Shown here in pieces: positions 1 through 5,295 of a DNA stretch of 5,295 bases (position 1 is its first letter; each line of letters begins with the position of its first letter). The notes under the pieces are model-generated. The model was not told where the DNA came from, did no database searches, and was given only the letters and a program-made list of their open reading frames with translations. This stretch comes from an uncultured Lachnospiraceae bacterium (GTDB lineage: Bacteria > Bacillota > Clostridia > Lachnospirales > Lachnospiraceae). A program made the position numbers and the translations under genes. The DNA lies in NCBI GenBank assembly GCA_910584785.1, contig CAJUDX010000120.1:1-5295 (forward strand), given 5' to 3'.

Positions 1-873
1 GCTTTTGCGCTGGTGCGGCTGATGCCCGGAGATGCAGCGACCGCGTATCTGAATGCCATGAATGCCCCGATAACCGAAGCAGCATTGCAGAAGGTGCAAA
101 AAGATTTGGGGCTGGATAAGCCGGTGGCGGTTCAGTATGGAATCTGGCTTAAACAGGCGCTTAGCCTGGATTTTGGACTATCCTACATGACCAAAAGACC
201 AGTGATTGACGAATTGATGCGTGGGTTTTACTATACGGCGGTATTAACTGGTTCTGCTGTAGTCTGGATTATTGTCTTTTCCCTTCCTCTTGGCATTCTG
301 GCAGGGAGGCATCCGGGAAGTTTTATGGATCAAATCATCCGGGCAATGACTTTTCTTGGCAGTTCGATTCCTTCTTTTTGGCTGGGATTTCTGCTGGTGG
401 AGTTCTTTTCCCTTCGCTTAAAGCTGCTTCCGGTACAGGGCGCAGGAACCTTAAAGCACATCCTTCTTCCTTCAATAACCCTGGCCTGTTCCTATCTTGC
501 CATGTATACTAAAATGCTTCGCGGCGGAATTGTGGAACATTCGGGAAGAACCTATGTTCTCTATGCCAGGGCAAGGGGCTTAAAGAAGAAAACGATTTTG
601 TGGAGGCACATCCTTCCCAATGCCTTAAATCCTGTTCTTACTTCGCTTGGTTTAAGCTTGGGAAGTATGCTTTCCGGAGCAGTGATTGTGGAAAATGTAT
701 TTGCGTGGCCGGGGATGGGGAGGGTGATTGTACATGCAGTGGCAGGCAGGGATTATCCGGTGATTCAGGGCTATATTCTGGTGATTGCCGCAGTGTATAT
801 TGTGCTGAATCTTGGGGTGGATATCCTCTGTGCCATGTTGAATCCAGGGATTTTTACGGAGGAAGAAACGTAA
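1..873 (+). CDS. nikB: Nickel/peptide ABC importer permease, NikB-like (5' partial)
   Basis: One of two membrane permeases of a binding-protein-dependent importer in the cytoplasmic membrane. The reading frame is already open at base 1, so the GTG at 13 is not the start. Lined up with E. coli NikB from memory, about 22 N-terminal residues (most of the first membrane helix) are missing. Counting from the first visible codon, 290 residues remain. LDKPVAVQYGIWL (38-50) is followed by DFG and RPVIDEL; membrane segments lie near 78-100, 118-139, 153-172, 212-232 and 256-278. The cytoplasmic EAA coupling loop is at 188-208 (YARARGLKKK, then RHILPNA), and FAWPGMGR (234-241) and RDYPVIQ (250-256) are typical of the family. 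These blocks resemble NikB more than OppB. The protein ends at the usual family length with TAA at 871. It heads the visible operon and should pair with the next permease. The nickel assignment is inference; dipeptide or metallophore transport is possible. Confidence 0.85.
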   Translation, partial: AFALVRLMPGDAATAYLNAMNAPITEAALQKVQKDLGLDKPVAVQYGIWLKQALSLDFGLSYMTKRPVIDELMRGFYYTAVLTGSAVVWIIVFSLPLGILAGRHPGSFMDQIIRAMTFLGSSIPSFWLGFLLVEFFSLRLKLLPVQGAGTLKHILLPSITLACSYLAMYTKMLRGGIVEHSGRTYVLYARARGLKKKTILWRHILPNALNPVLTSLGLSLGSMLSGAVIVENVFAWPGMGRVIVHAVAGRDYPVIQGYILVIAAVYIVLNLGVDILCAMLNPGIFTEEET

Positions 874-965
874 ACAATTTTAGGAAAAAAGGCAAACGCA
901 GGAGATTTTAGGGAAAAGGGAAAGACAGACGCAGGAGATTATAGAGAAAAGAAGGGAAAAAAGTG
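874..965 (+). repeat. Purine-rich spacer with degenerate 33-nt tandem repeat between nikB and nikC
   Basis: The spacer is strongly A/G-rich on the coding strand. Two 33-nt units start at 896 and 929. Their first 23 positions (896-918 and 929-951) match at 21, beginning with an identical 12-mer ACGCAGGAGATT. A weaker third echo of the ATTTTAGG part begins at 877. Each full unit carries a CAGGAG core that resembles a ribosome binding site (899-904, 932-937), but both are too far from the nikC start to be its site. The period is a multiple of three, and the segment has no stop in nikB's frame until a TGA at 964-966. It may be a duplicated translation-signal segment or a degraded C-terminal extension. 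Confidence 0.7.
952..956 (+). promoter_or_regulatory. Ribosome binding site of nikC (decides start)
   Basis: AAGGG lies 9 nt before the ATG at 966 and 6 nt before the in-frame GTG at 963. The spacing suits the ATG better, so 966 is taken as the start. The ATG also overlaps a TGA (964-966) in nikB's frame, a TGATG arrangement. Confidence 0.55.
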
Positions 966-1784
966 ATGATTCATAGGATATTAGAGGATAAAATCTGCCG
1001 GTTTTGTCTGGTTTTCCTCCTTATTTTTACATGTGCCGCTCTGTTTGCGCCGTGGATTGCTCCTAATGATCCAAATGAAATTCATTACACTGCCCGGTTT
1101 GCAAAAATATCACGGGAATTTCCACTGGGGACAGATTATATGGGGCGCTGTATTCTGTCACGACTTCTGCATGGTGCCAGATTATCGTTAGGAAGTGCGG
1201 CGGGAATTACGATTGTTTCCTCTGTGTTGGGAACACTTTTAGGCATGATATCCGGCTATGTGGGAGGAAGGTTTGACCGGGTATTGATGGGGGTCTGTGA
1301 TGCTGTGCGGGCATTTCCGGGCATGGTGATTGTTTTGGTTTCCGTAGGTATTCTGGGGACAGGACTTCTTTCTCTTTGCCTGGGGATGATGGCGGCCCGA
1401 TGGGTCTGGTATACAAAGGTTGCCCGGAATCTGACCAGGGCAGAGAGGAAAAAAGAGGTAGTTTTAGCGTCGGCAATGGCGGGCAGCAGTACAACGGGCA
1501 TACTTTTTGGCTTGATTTTTCCAGTAATTCGTATACCGATTTTAGCCGTTGCCACGTTGCAGTTTGGCACGGCGCTTACAGCGCTGGCGGGATATTCATT
1601 TCTCGGTTTTGGAGCTGCGCCGCCCAGCCCGGAATGGGGTATGATGATTCAGGATGGACGATCTTTTATCAGCACCAATCCGTCCATGTTGTTTTGGCCT
1701 GGGTTTTGTATTTTGATGGTGATTATTGTGACGAATATTTTGGGTGACAGAATGCAGGAAATGTTTGAGCTGGTAAGAAAATAG
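966..1784 (+). CDS. nikC: Nickel/peptide ABC importer permease, NikC-like
   Basis: Second membrane permease of the importer, 272 residues, close to the usual NikC/OppC size. Membrane segments are near residues 13-30, 77-98, 115-149, 188-208 and 245-262. The first helix is followed by APNDPNE and then the family block PLGTDYMGR (53-61). Later come DAVRAFPGM, RWVWYTKVAR (145-154), and an EAA-type loop (about 160-186) that keeps EVVLAS and Gly173 but lacks the usual RHILPN ending. SFLGFGAAPPSPEWGMMIQDGR (in 211-232) and FWPG (243-246) complete the family core. The WVWY, EVVLAS and FWPG blocks match E. coli NikC as I recall it. One oddity is Cys62, where the family usually has Asp in the DxxGRD motif. 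The start could also be the GTG at 963. It is probably cotranscribed with its neighbours and forms the pore with the upstream permease. Substrate is inferred. Confidence 0.85.
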   Translation: MIHRILEDKICRFCLVFLLIFTCAALFAPWIAPNDPNEIHYTARFAKISREFPLGTDYMGRCILSRLLHGARLSLGSAAGITIVSSVLGTLLGMISGYVGGRFDRVLMGVCDAVRAFPGMVIVLVSVGILGTGLLSLCLGMMAARWVWYTKVARNLTRAERKKEVVLASAMAGSSTTGILFGLIFPVIRIPILAVATLQFGTALTALAGYSFLGFGAAPPSPEWGMMIQDGRSFISTNPSMLFWPGFCILMVIIVTNILGDRMQEMFELVRK

Positions 1785-1881
1785 AATAAGGCAGGGAAAA
1801 ACAGGGGATGGATGAATAAAAGGAAAAAAGGTTGGGCAGGAAAGGGTATAAAATAGAAAATTGAGCAGAGAAGAGCAGAAG
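1785..1881 (+). other. Purine-rich spacer between nikC and nikD
   Basis: This short spacer is A/G-rich on the coding strand like the nikB-nikC spacer, but without a clean tandem repeat. Reading on in nikC's frame from 1785 gives 23 open codons, rich in Lys and Gly, to TAG at 1854-1856. It holds AGGAAAGGG-type purine runs around 1838-1846 but no well-spaced ribosome binding site. The last 21 nt (1861-1881) would be coding if nikD starts at the TTG. Confidence 0.4.
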
Positions 1882-2922
1882 ATGCAACAACAAAAGATAA
1901 AAGAACAGAATTTCAAAGAAATTGTGTGCCTGGATAAGGTGAAGATCAGCTTAAAGGAGAGGAAAAAGTGTTTTTCTGCCGTGCACAGTGTTTCTTTTTC
2001 ATTGTTTAGGGGAAGGACATTGGGGATTATAGGAGAGAGTGGCTGCGGAAAGACACTCTTATGCCATGCTCTTCTTGATCTTCTGGAAAAAGATAAGTGG
2101 AAAGTGGAGGGAAACGTCTGCTGGAAGCCGGAGTTTTCAGTTCAGGATGCGGGGATAATTGTACAGAACCCGGTATCTGCTTTTGACTCCAGGATGAAGA
2201 TTTCCGGGCACTTTCGGGAAATGGCGGGGGTGCTTGGCACAAGCCATAGGAAAATCACAGAAGAGGCCTTATCTCTCCTTTACCGTACAGGAATCCGCGA
2301 ACCCAAACGGGTGCTGGAAAGTTATGCGTTTGAATTAAGCGGAGGTATGCTGCAGCGGGTGATGATAGCCCTGGCACTTTTGGGGAAGCCGAAACTTTTG
2401 GTTGCTGATGAGCCTACAACGGCTCTCGATGTTACTACACAATGGGAAATAGTAGAGCTTTTGAATGAATTAAAGCGGGACGATGGAATCGGTGTCTTTT
2501 TGGTTTCTCATGATTTAAAGGTGGTGCAGAGTATGGCTGAAGATATCTGTGTAATGTATGCAGGCTATGTGGTGGAACAGGGGACATCAGAACAAGTATT
2601 AACAGCACCGCTGCATCCCTATACCCGCGGCCTTTTAGCTTCAAGGCCGGCCTTCAGCAAAACGTTAATCCAGACCATGGAGGGCTGTCCGCCAGGAATC
2701 CGGGAAGTGCCTTTGGGATGTCCATTCGCTCCCCGATGCAAGCAGGCAAAGGCAATCTGCAAAAAGCACTGTCCTCCGCTTAATGACAGAAGAAAAGAAA
2801 ATTGTTGTAAGGATGGATGTATGGATAAAATAGAGAGCGGATATGAGGCAAAGTTTGGATATGGGTACAGGGATGAGGACAGAGGAAAGGTTCATAAAGT
2901 GCGGTGTTTTTGGGCAGATTAA
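1882..2922 (+). CDS. nikD: Nickel/peptide ABC importer ATP-binding protein, NikD-like with OppD-type cysteine tail
   Basis: Cytoplasmic ATPase powering the importer, 346 residues from the ATG at 1882. Walker A is GESGCGKT (51-58), the Q-loop Gln is 95, the signature is LSGGMLQR (152-159), Walker B ends in Asp176-Glu177 (VADEPTTALD), and the switch His is 210. The Q-loop block QNPVSAFDSRMK and the ELSGGMLQRVMIA stretch resemble E. coli NikD as recalled. After HPYTRGLLAS comes the oligopeptide-transporter tail with CPFAPRC; Cys280, Cys286, Cys293 and Cys342 (in VRCFW) fit the pattern that binds a [4Fe-4S] cluster in characterised DppD/OppD proteins. Four further cysteines (297, 308, 309, 313) lie between them. 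A TTG at 1861 gives a 7-residue longer form; neither start has a strong ribosome binding site, so the start is uncertain. The next gene's ribosome binding site overlaps this stop codon, implying coupled translation. Confidence 0.85.
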   Translation: MQQQKIKEQNFKEIVCLDKVKISLKERKKCFSAVHSVSFSLFRGRTLGIIGESGCGKTLLCHALLDLLEKDKWKVEGNVCWKPEFSVQDAGIIVQNPVSAFDSRMKISGHFREMAGVLGTSHRKITEEALSLLYRTGIREPKRVLESYAFELSGGMLQRVMIALALLGKPKLLVADEPTTALDVTTQWEIVELLNELKRDDGIGVFLVSHDLKVVQSMAEDICVMYAGYVVEQGTSEQVLTAPLHPYTRGLLASRPAFSKTLIQTMEGCPPGIREVPLGCPFAPRCKQAKAICKKHCPPLNDRRKENCCKDGCMDKIESGYEAKFGYGYRDEDRGKVHKVRCFWAD

Positions 2923-2926
2923 GGAG
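2921..2926 (+). promoter_or_regulatory. Ribosome binding site of nikE overlapping the nikD stop
   Basis: AAGGAG shares its first two bases with the nikD TAA (2920-2922) and sits 6 nt before the ATG at 2933. This fixes the nikE start at 2933 rather than at the upstream in-frame ATG at 2843. It also suggests that ribosomes finishing nikD restart on nikE. Confidence 0.8.
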
Positions 2927-2932
2927 AATGGG

Positions 2933-3979
2933 ATGATCCAAAAACCTATTTTGCTTCAGGCGAAGGGGATAAGCAAAAGTTATCCGTTGGCAGGGAAAGT
3001 GAAGCAGGGAAGGATATATGCTATTAATGACTTGTCTTTGCGGATTAAAGAGGGGGAATGCAGGGGAATTGTGGGCGAAAGCGGCTGTGGGAAGAGCACA
3101 CTGCTGCGTATCCTGTCTGGGCTGGAAGAGCCGGATGGCGGAGAAGTGTTATACCAAAATATGTCTGTATTTGCACAAATGAAAACCAGGAGGAATGAGA
3201 TTCAAATGGTATTTCAGAACAGTATGAATGCGGTAAATTCTTATCTCTCAGCCGAAGCTATTCTCGGCGAACCATTAAAGAATTTTGGCGGCAGAAAATG
3301 GGAAGGGAAAAAGGAAAGGAGGGAGAAAGCCGCCTTATATCTGACCAGGGTGGGGCTGTCAGAAAAGGATCTGGACAAATATCCCAGTCAGTTCAGCGGA
3401 GGTCAGCTGCAGCGCATTTGTATCGCCAGGGCATTGGCGGCAGAACCCAGGGTGCTTCTTCTGGATGAACCCTTAAGCAGTCTGGATGTATCAGTGCAGG
3501 CGCAGATCATAAGACTTTTGGAAAAACTGGGAAAAGAAAATCAGCTTACCCAGGTATTAGTGTCGCATGATCTGGAAGCAGTATATTATCTTTCGGATAG
3601 TCTCACCGTGATGTACGGGGGATGGGTTGTGGAAGAAATCGAAGAAATAAAATTATTTGACCAGCTTTGTCATCCCTACACTAAACGCCTGGTGCAGGCC
3701 AGCAAGGGGAATTGGTTAAGGTTAAATGAACAGTCAAAAATGGTTTATCCTGTCAGGGATGAAGATAATAGAAATACTGATGAGTTTGAAACGTTTACAG
3801 AGGAGAAATTCTGCCCTTATGTCAGCCTGTGTCCCCAACGTACCGAAATTTGCAGGATAGAAATTCCTCCCCTGGCAGAGCTTTGTGATGGACATTGGGT
3901 GAGATGTTTTTTTCCAGTCCTACCAGAGCAATGTGCCAAAATTAGGAATCACCCATTAAGAATAGAAAAGAAAAAATAA
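2933..3979 (+). CDS. nikE: Nickel/peptide ABC importer ATP-binding protein, NikE/OppF-like
   Basis: Second cytoplasmic ATPase, expected to form a heterodimer with the upstream one; 348 residues. Walker A is GESGCGKS (48-55), the Q-loop Gln is 95 in IQMVFQNS, the signature is FSGGQLQR (154-161), Walker B is VLLLDEP (174-180) with Asp178-Glu179, SSLD is the D-loop, and the switch His is 212. The stretch IQMVFQNSMNAVN is close to IQMVFQDSISAVN of E. coli NikE as I recall it. A tail after CHPYTKRLV carries CPYVSLC and later cysteines (294, 300, 307, 325), the same C-x5-C-x6-C...C arrangement as its partner, compatible with an Fe-S cluster. Extra cysteines are at 318 and 334. A highly charged insert (GGRKWEGKKERREK, 119-132) lies in the helical domain. 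The ATG at 2843 would overlap nikD by 80 nt and lacks support. This is the last transporter gene before eno. Confidence 0.85.
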   Translation: MIQKPILLQAKGISKSYPLAGKVKQGRIYAINDLSLRIKEGECRGIVGESGCGKSTLLRILSGLEEPDGGEVLYQNMSVFAQMKTRRNEIQMVFQNSMNAVNSYLSAEAILGEPLKNFGGRKWEGKKERREKAALYLTRVGLSEKDLDKYPSQFSGGQLQRICIARALAAEPRVLLLDEPLSSLDVSVQAQIIRLLEKLGKENQLTQVLVSHDLEAVYYLSDSLTVMYGGWVVEEIEEIKLFDQLCHPYTKRLVQASKGNWLRLNEQSKMVYPVRDEDNRNTDEFETFTEEKFCPYVSLCPQRTEICRIEIPPLAELCDGHWVRCFFPVLPEQCAKIRNHPLRIEKKK

Positions 3980-4001
3980 GCCAACCTGACTAGGAGAGTA
4001 C

Positions 4002-4016
4002 ATGAAGAAAACATGA
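4002..4016 (+). other. Possible four-codon mini-ORF (MKKT) in the eno leader
   Basis: ATG AAG AAA ACA TGA is preceded by AGGAG (3992-3996) with a short 5-nt gap. Its stop overlaps another ATG (4013-4015) that is in frame with eno. The mini-ORF lies on the inner hairpin, so a ribosome translating it would disrupt that fold. Such a short ORF arises easily by chance; this is recorded as a possibility only. Confidence 0.2.
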
Positions 4017-4026
4017 TTTTCTTAGC

Positions 4027-4033
4027 AAGGAGG
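4027..4033 (+). promoter_or_regulatory. Ribosome binding site of eno
   Basis: AAGGAGG, 9 nt before the ATG at 4043, is the strongest Shine-Dalgarno in the window and fixes the eno start. Its last two G residues, and the AGG at 4028-4030, are pairing partners in the surrounding inverted repeat. Confidence 0.85.
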
Positions 4034-4042
4034 CTTATTTTT

Positions 4043-5295
4043 ATGAATGAACGTTTTGAAATTGCGGCAGTTTATGGAAGAGAAATTTTAGATTCGCGGG
4101 GGAATCCTACGGTGGAAGCAGAGGTGGTATTAGAGGGCGGCGCCTGCGGGCGGGCAGCGGCACCTTCGGGGGCTTCGACAGGGCAGCATGAAGCAGTTGA
4201 ACTGCGGGACGGCGGCAGCCGCTATCGCGGGCAGGGAGTGTCGAAAGCGGTTGGTTCGGTAAATACTTTGCTGGCGGAAGTGTTAATGTTTGAGGATGTG
4301 CGGAATCAGAAGAATATTGACCGTCTGTTAAAAGAAGCTGATGGGACAGAGAATAAAGGCAAGCTTGGGGCTAATGCGATTTTGAGTGTTTCCCTGGCTT
4401 GTGCACGGGCAGCAGCGGCGGCGCTGGAAATGCCGTTGTTCCGCTATATCGGCGGTATCTATGGGAATAAACTTCCTATGCCGATGATGAATATAGTAAA
4501 CGGCGGAGCACATTCGGATAATTCGGTGGATATCCAGGAATTTATGATTCTGCCGATGGGTGCCTCTTCGTTTCGGGAGGGAATGCGCTGGTGTGCGGAG
4601 GTTTACCAGGTGCTAAAGAAGTTGTTAAAGGAGAAAAAGCTTTCAACGGCAGTGGGGGATGAAGGCGGTTTTGCCCCGGATGTGAAGAACGGGGAGGAAG
4701 CGATTGAAGTGATTCTGGAGGCGATTAAGCTGGCAGGATTTAAGGAGAGAACGGATTTTATGCTTGCTCTGGATGCGGCAGCCAGTGAATGGAAGAATAC
4801 CGAACTGGGGCCGGGATTTTATACGATGCCAAAGGCGCGTCAGACCTTTGAACGCGAGCAGATGATGGAGTACTGGGTGAAGTTAGTGGACGCTTATCCG
4901 ATTTACTCGATTGAGGACCCGATGGATGAAGAGGATTGGGAAGGCTGGCGGATGCTTACCGGGAAAATCGGCGGGCGGACACGGTTGGTCGGAGATGATT
5001 TATTTGTGACCAATACAGCGCGTCTGCAGAAGGGAATTACCGATCATTGTGCCAATGCAATCTTAATCAAACCAAACCAGATTGGAACATTGACAGAAAC
5101 CATGGAGGCGGTGCAGCTGGCGAAGCTCAACGGGTATACGACGATTATGTCCCATCGTTCGGGGGAAACCGAGGACAGCACCATTGCAGATCTGGCAGCC
5201 GGGATGGGAACGGAACTGATAAAAACCGGAGCACCGTGCCGTGGAGAGCGGACGGCAAAATATAATCAGCTTCTGCGGATTGAAGAGAAGATAGA
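4043..5295 (+). CDS. eno: Enolase (phosphopyruvate hydratase), 3' partial
   Basis: Cytoplasmic glycolytic enzyme interconverting 2-phosphoglycerate and phosphoenolpyruvate. 417 codons are present and the frame is open at the window edge; the family is usually about 430 residues, so only some 10-15 are missing. The N-terminal domain has YGREILDSRGNPTVE (11-25) and the mobile loop SGASTG (42-47). The TIM-barrel domain has His157 in NGGAHSDN, Glu166 in DIQEFM, and Glu207 in GDEGGFAP. Metal ligands are Asp244 (ALDAAASE), Glu291 (SIEDP) and Asp318 (VGDDLFVTN). Catalytic Lys343 sits in LIKPNQIGTLTET, His371 in SHRSGETEDS, and Lys394 in IKTGAP. All known active-site positions are kept, so it should be active. 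Start 4043 is chosen by AAGGAGG; an in-frame ATG at 4013 would add ten residues not expected in the family. It lies 63 nt after nikE on the same strand with no convincing promoter between, so it may be partly read through from the transporter operon. Confidence 0.95.
   Translation, partial: MNERFEIAAVYGREILDSRGNPTVEAEVVLEGGACGRAAAPSGASTGQHEAVELRDGGSRYRGQGVSKAVGSVNTLLAEVLMFEDVRNQKNIDRLLKEADGTENKGKLGANAILSVSLACARAAAAALEMPLFRYIGGIYGNKLPMPMMNIVNGGAHSDNSVDIQEFMILPMGASSFREGMRWCAEVYQVLKKLLKEKKLSTAVGDEGGFAPDVKNGEEAIEVILEAIKLAGFKERTDFMLALDAAASEWKNTELGPGFYTMPKARQTFEREQMMEYWVKLVDAYPIYSIEDPMDEEDWEGWRMLTGKIGGRTRLVGDDLFVTNTARLQKGITDHCANAILIKPNQIGTLTETMEAVQLAKLNGYTTIMSHRSGETEDSTIADLAAGMGTELIKTGAPCRGERTAKYNQLLRIEEKI

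Larger units (their letters stand above)
3972..4042 (+). terminator. Long inverted repeat between nikE and eno: possible terminator/attenuator
   Basis: AAAAATAAGCC (3972-3982, containing the nikE stop) is perfectly complementary to GGCTTATTTTT (4032-4042, ending just before the eno ATG). Beyond a small AA/A internal loop, CCT 3985-3987 can also pair with AGG 4028-4030. An inner hairpin pairs AAGAAAA (4005-4011) with TTTTCTT (4017-4023) around a 5-nt loop. The A-tract, GC core and U-tract order resembles a rho-independent terminator working on either strand. However, the stem is AT-rich and the enclosed segment is about 49 nt, so efficiency is doubtful. The 3' arm holds most of the eno ribosome binding site, so the fold would also restrict translation. 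Function is inference; the complementarity is directly visible. Confidence 0.5.

Noticed and set aside
13..15. GTG at 13 as the start of permease B
   Set aside because: The frame is open to base 1 with hydrophobic codons matching the end of the family's first membrane helix, so the gene begins outside the window.
600..911. Overlapping + strand reading frame within nikB and its spacer
   Set aside because: Lies inside a well-supported gene in another frame, has no recognisable domain, and its cysteine-rich sequence is a frame shadow.
1847..1854. TATAAAAT as a promoter -10 box upstream of nikD
   Set aside because: No -35-like hexamer at 16-18 nt upstream; the sequence there is an A-run, and the TTGGGC at 1832 is only 9 nt away. 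AT-rich spacer is enough to explain it.
1596..1916. Minus-strand open frame across the nikC-nikD junction
   Set aside because: The Phe/Cys/Ser-rich product is what the complement of purine-rich coding DNA gives; no ribosome binding site or family resemblance.
2843..2932. Upstream start (ATG 2843) for the second ATPase
   Set aside because: It would overlap nikD by 80 nt, adds 30 residues unlike the family N-terminus, and lacks the strong AAGGAG found before ATG 2933.
3986..4017. Promoter for eno (CTGACT ... CATGAT)
   Set aside because: Each hexamer matches consensus at only four of six positions and the gap is 20 nt, too long for a normal sigma-A promoter. A dedicated eno promoter inside nikE cannot be excluded.
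4328..4513. Minus-strand open frame inside eno
   Set aside because: Entirely inside a strongly conserved enolase coding region, with no supporting signal.
5047..5265. Alternative + strand frame inside eno
   Set aside because: Frame shadow of the enolase C-terminal region, whose catalytic motifs are clear in the main frame.

Overview
The window reads as a chromosomal stretch from an anaerobic low-to-moderate GC Firmicute, most plausibly a clostridial/Lachnospiraceae-type genome. This rests on purine-rich AGGAGG-type ribosome binding sites, the spacing and codon style, and the Gram-positive flavour of the enolase. It is an inference without any database search. All five recognisable genes lie on the + strand, and no RNA gene, CRISPR array, insertion sequence or origin is visible.

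Positions 1-3979 hold an ABC importer operon of the nickel/peptide (Nik/Opp/Dpp) superfamily: permease B (5' end cut by the window), permease C, ATPase D and ATPase E/F. Segments of all four proteins resemble E. coli NikB, NikC, NikD and NikE as I recall them, more closely than generic OppBCDF. A nickel (or nickel-metallophore) importer is therefore the best call, with peptide import as the alternative. The substrate-binding protein is not in the window and probably lies upstream. Unlike E. coli NikD/NikE, both ATPases carry the C-terminal four-cysteine tail known from OppD/DppD.

Positions 4043-5295 hold a nearly complete enolase gene (eno) that runs off the 3' edge. It follows the last ATPase by only 63 nt. 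That gap holds a long perfect inverted repeat whose 3' arm contains most of the eno Shine-Dalgarno, a small nested hairpin and a possible four-codon mini-ORF.

The main curiosities are in the spacers. The nikB-nikC gap is a 33-nt-period purine-rich repeat that stays open in nikB's frame up to a TGA overlapping the nikC ATG. The nikC-nikD gap is likewise open in nikC's frame. The nikE-eno gap is open in the common frame of both genes. No clearly new system is visible; the window is mostly ordinary transport plus glycolysis with some unusual junctions.
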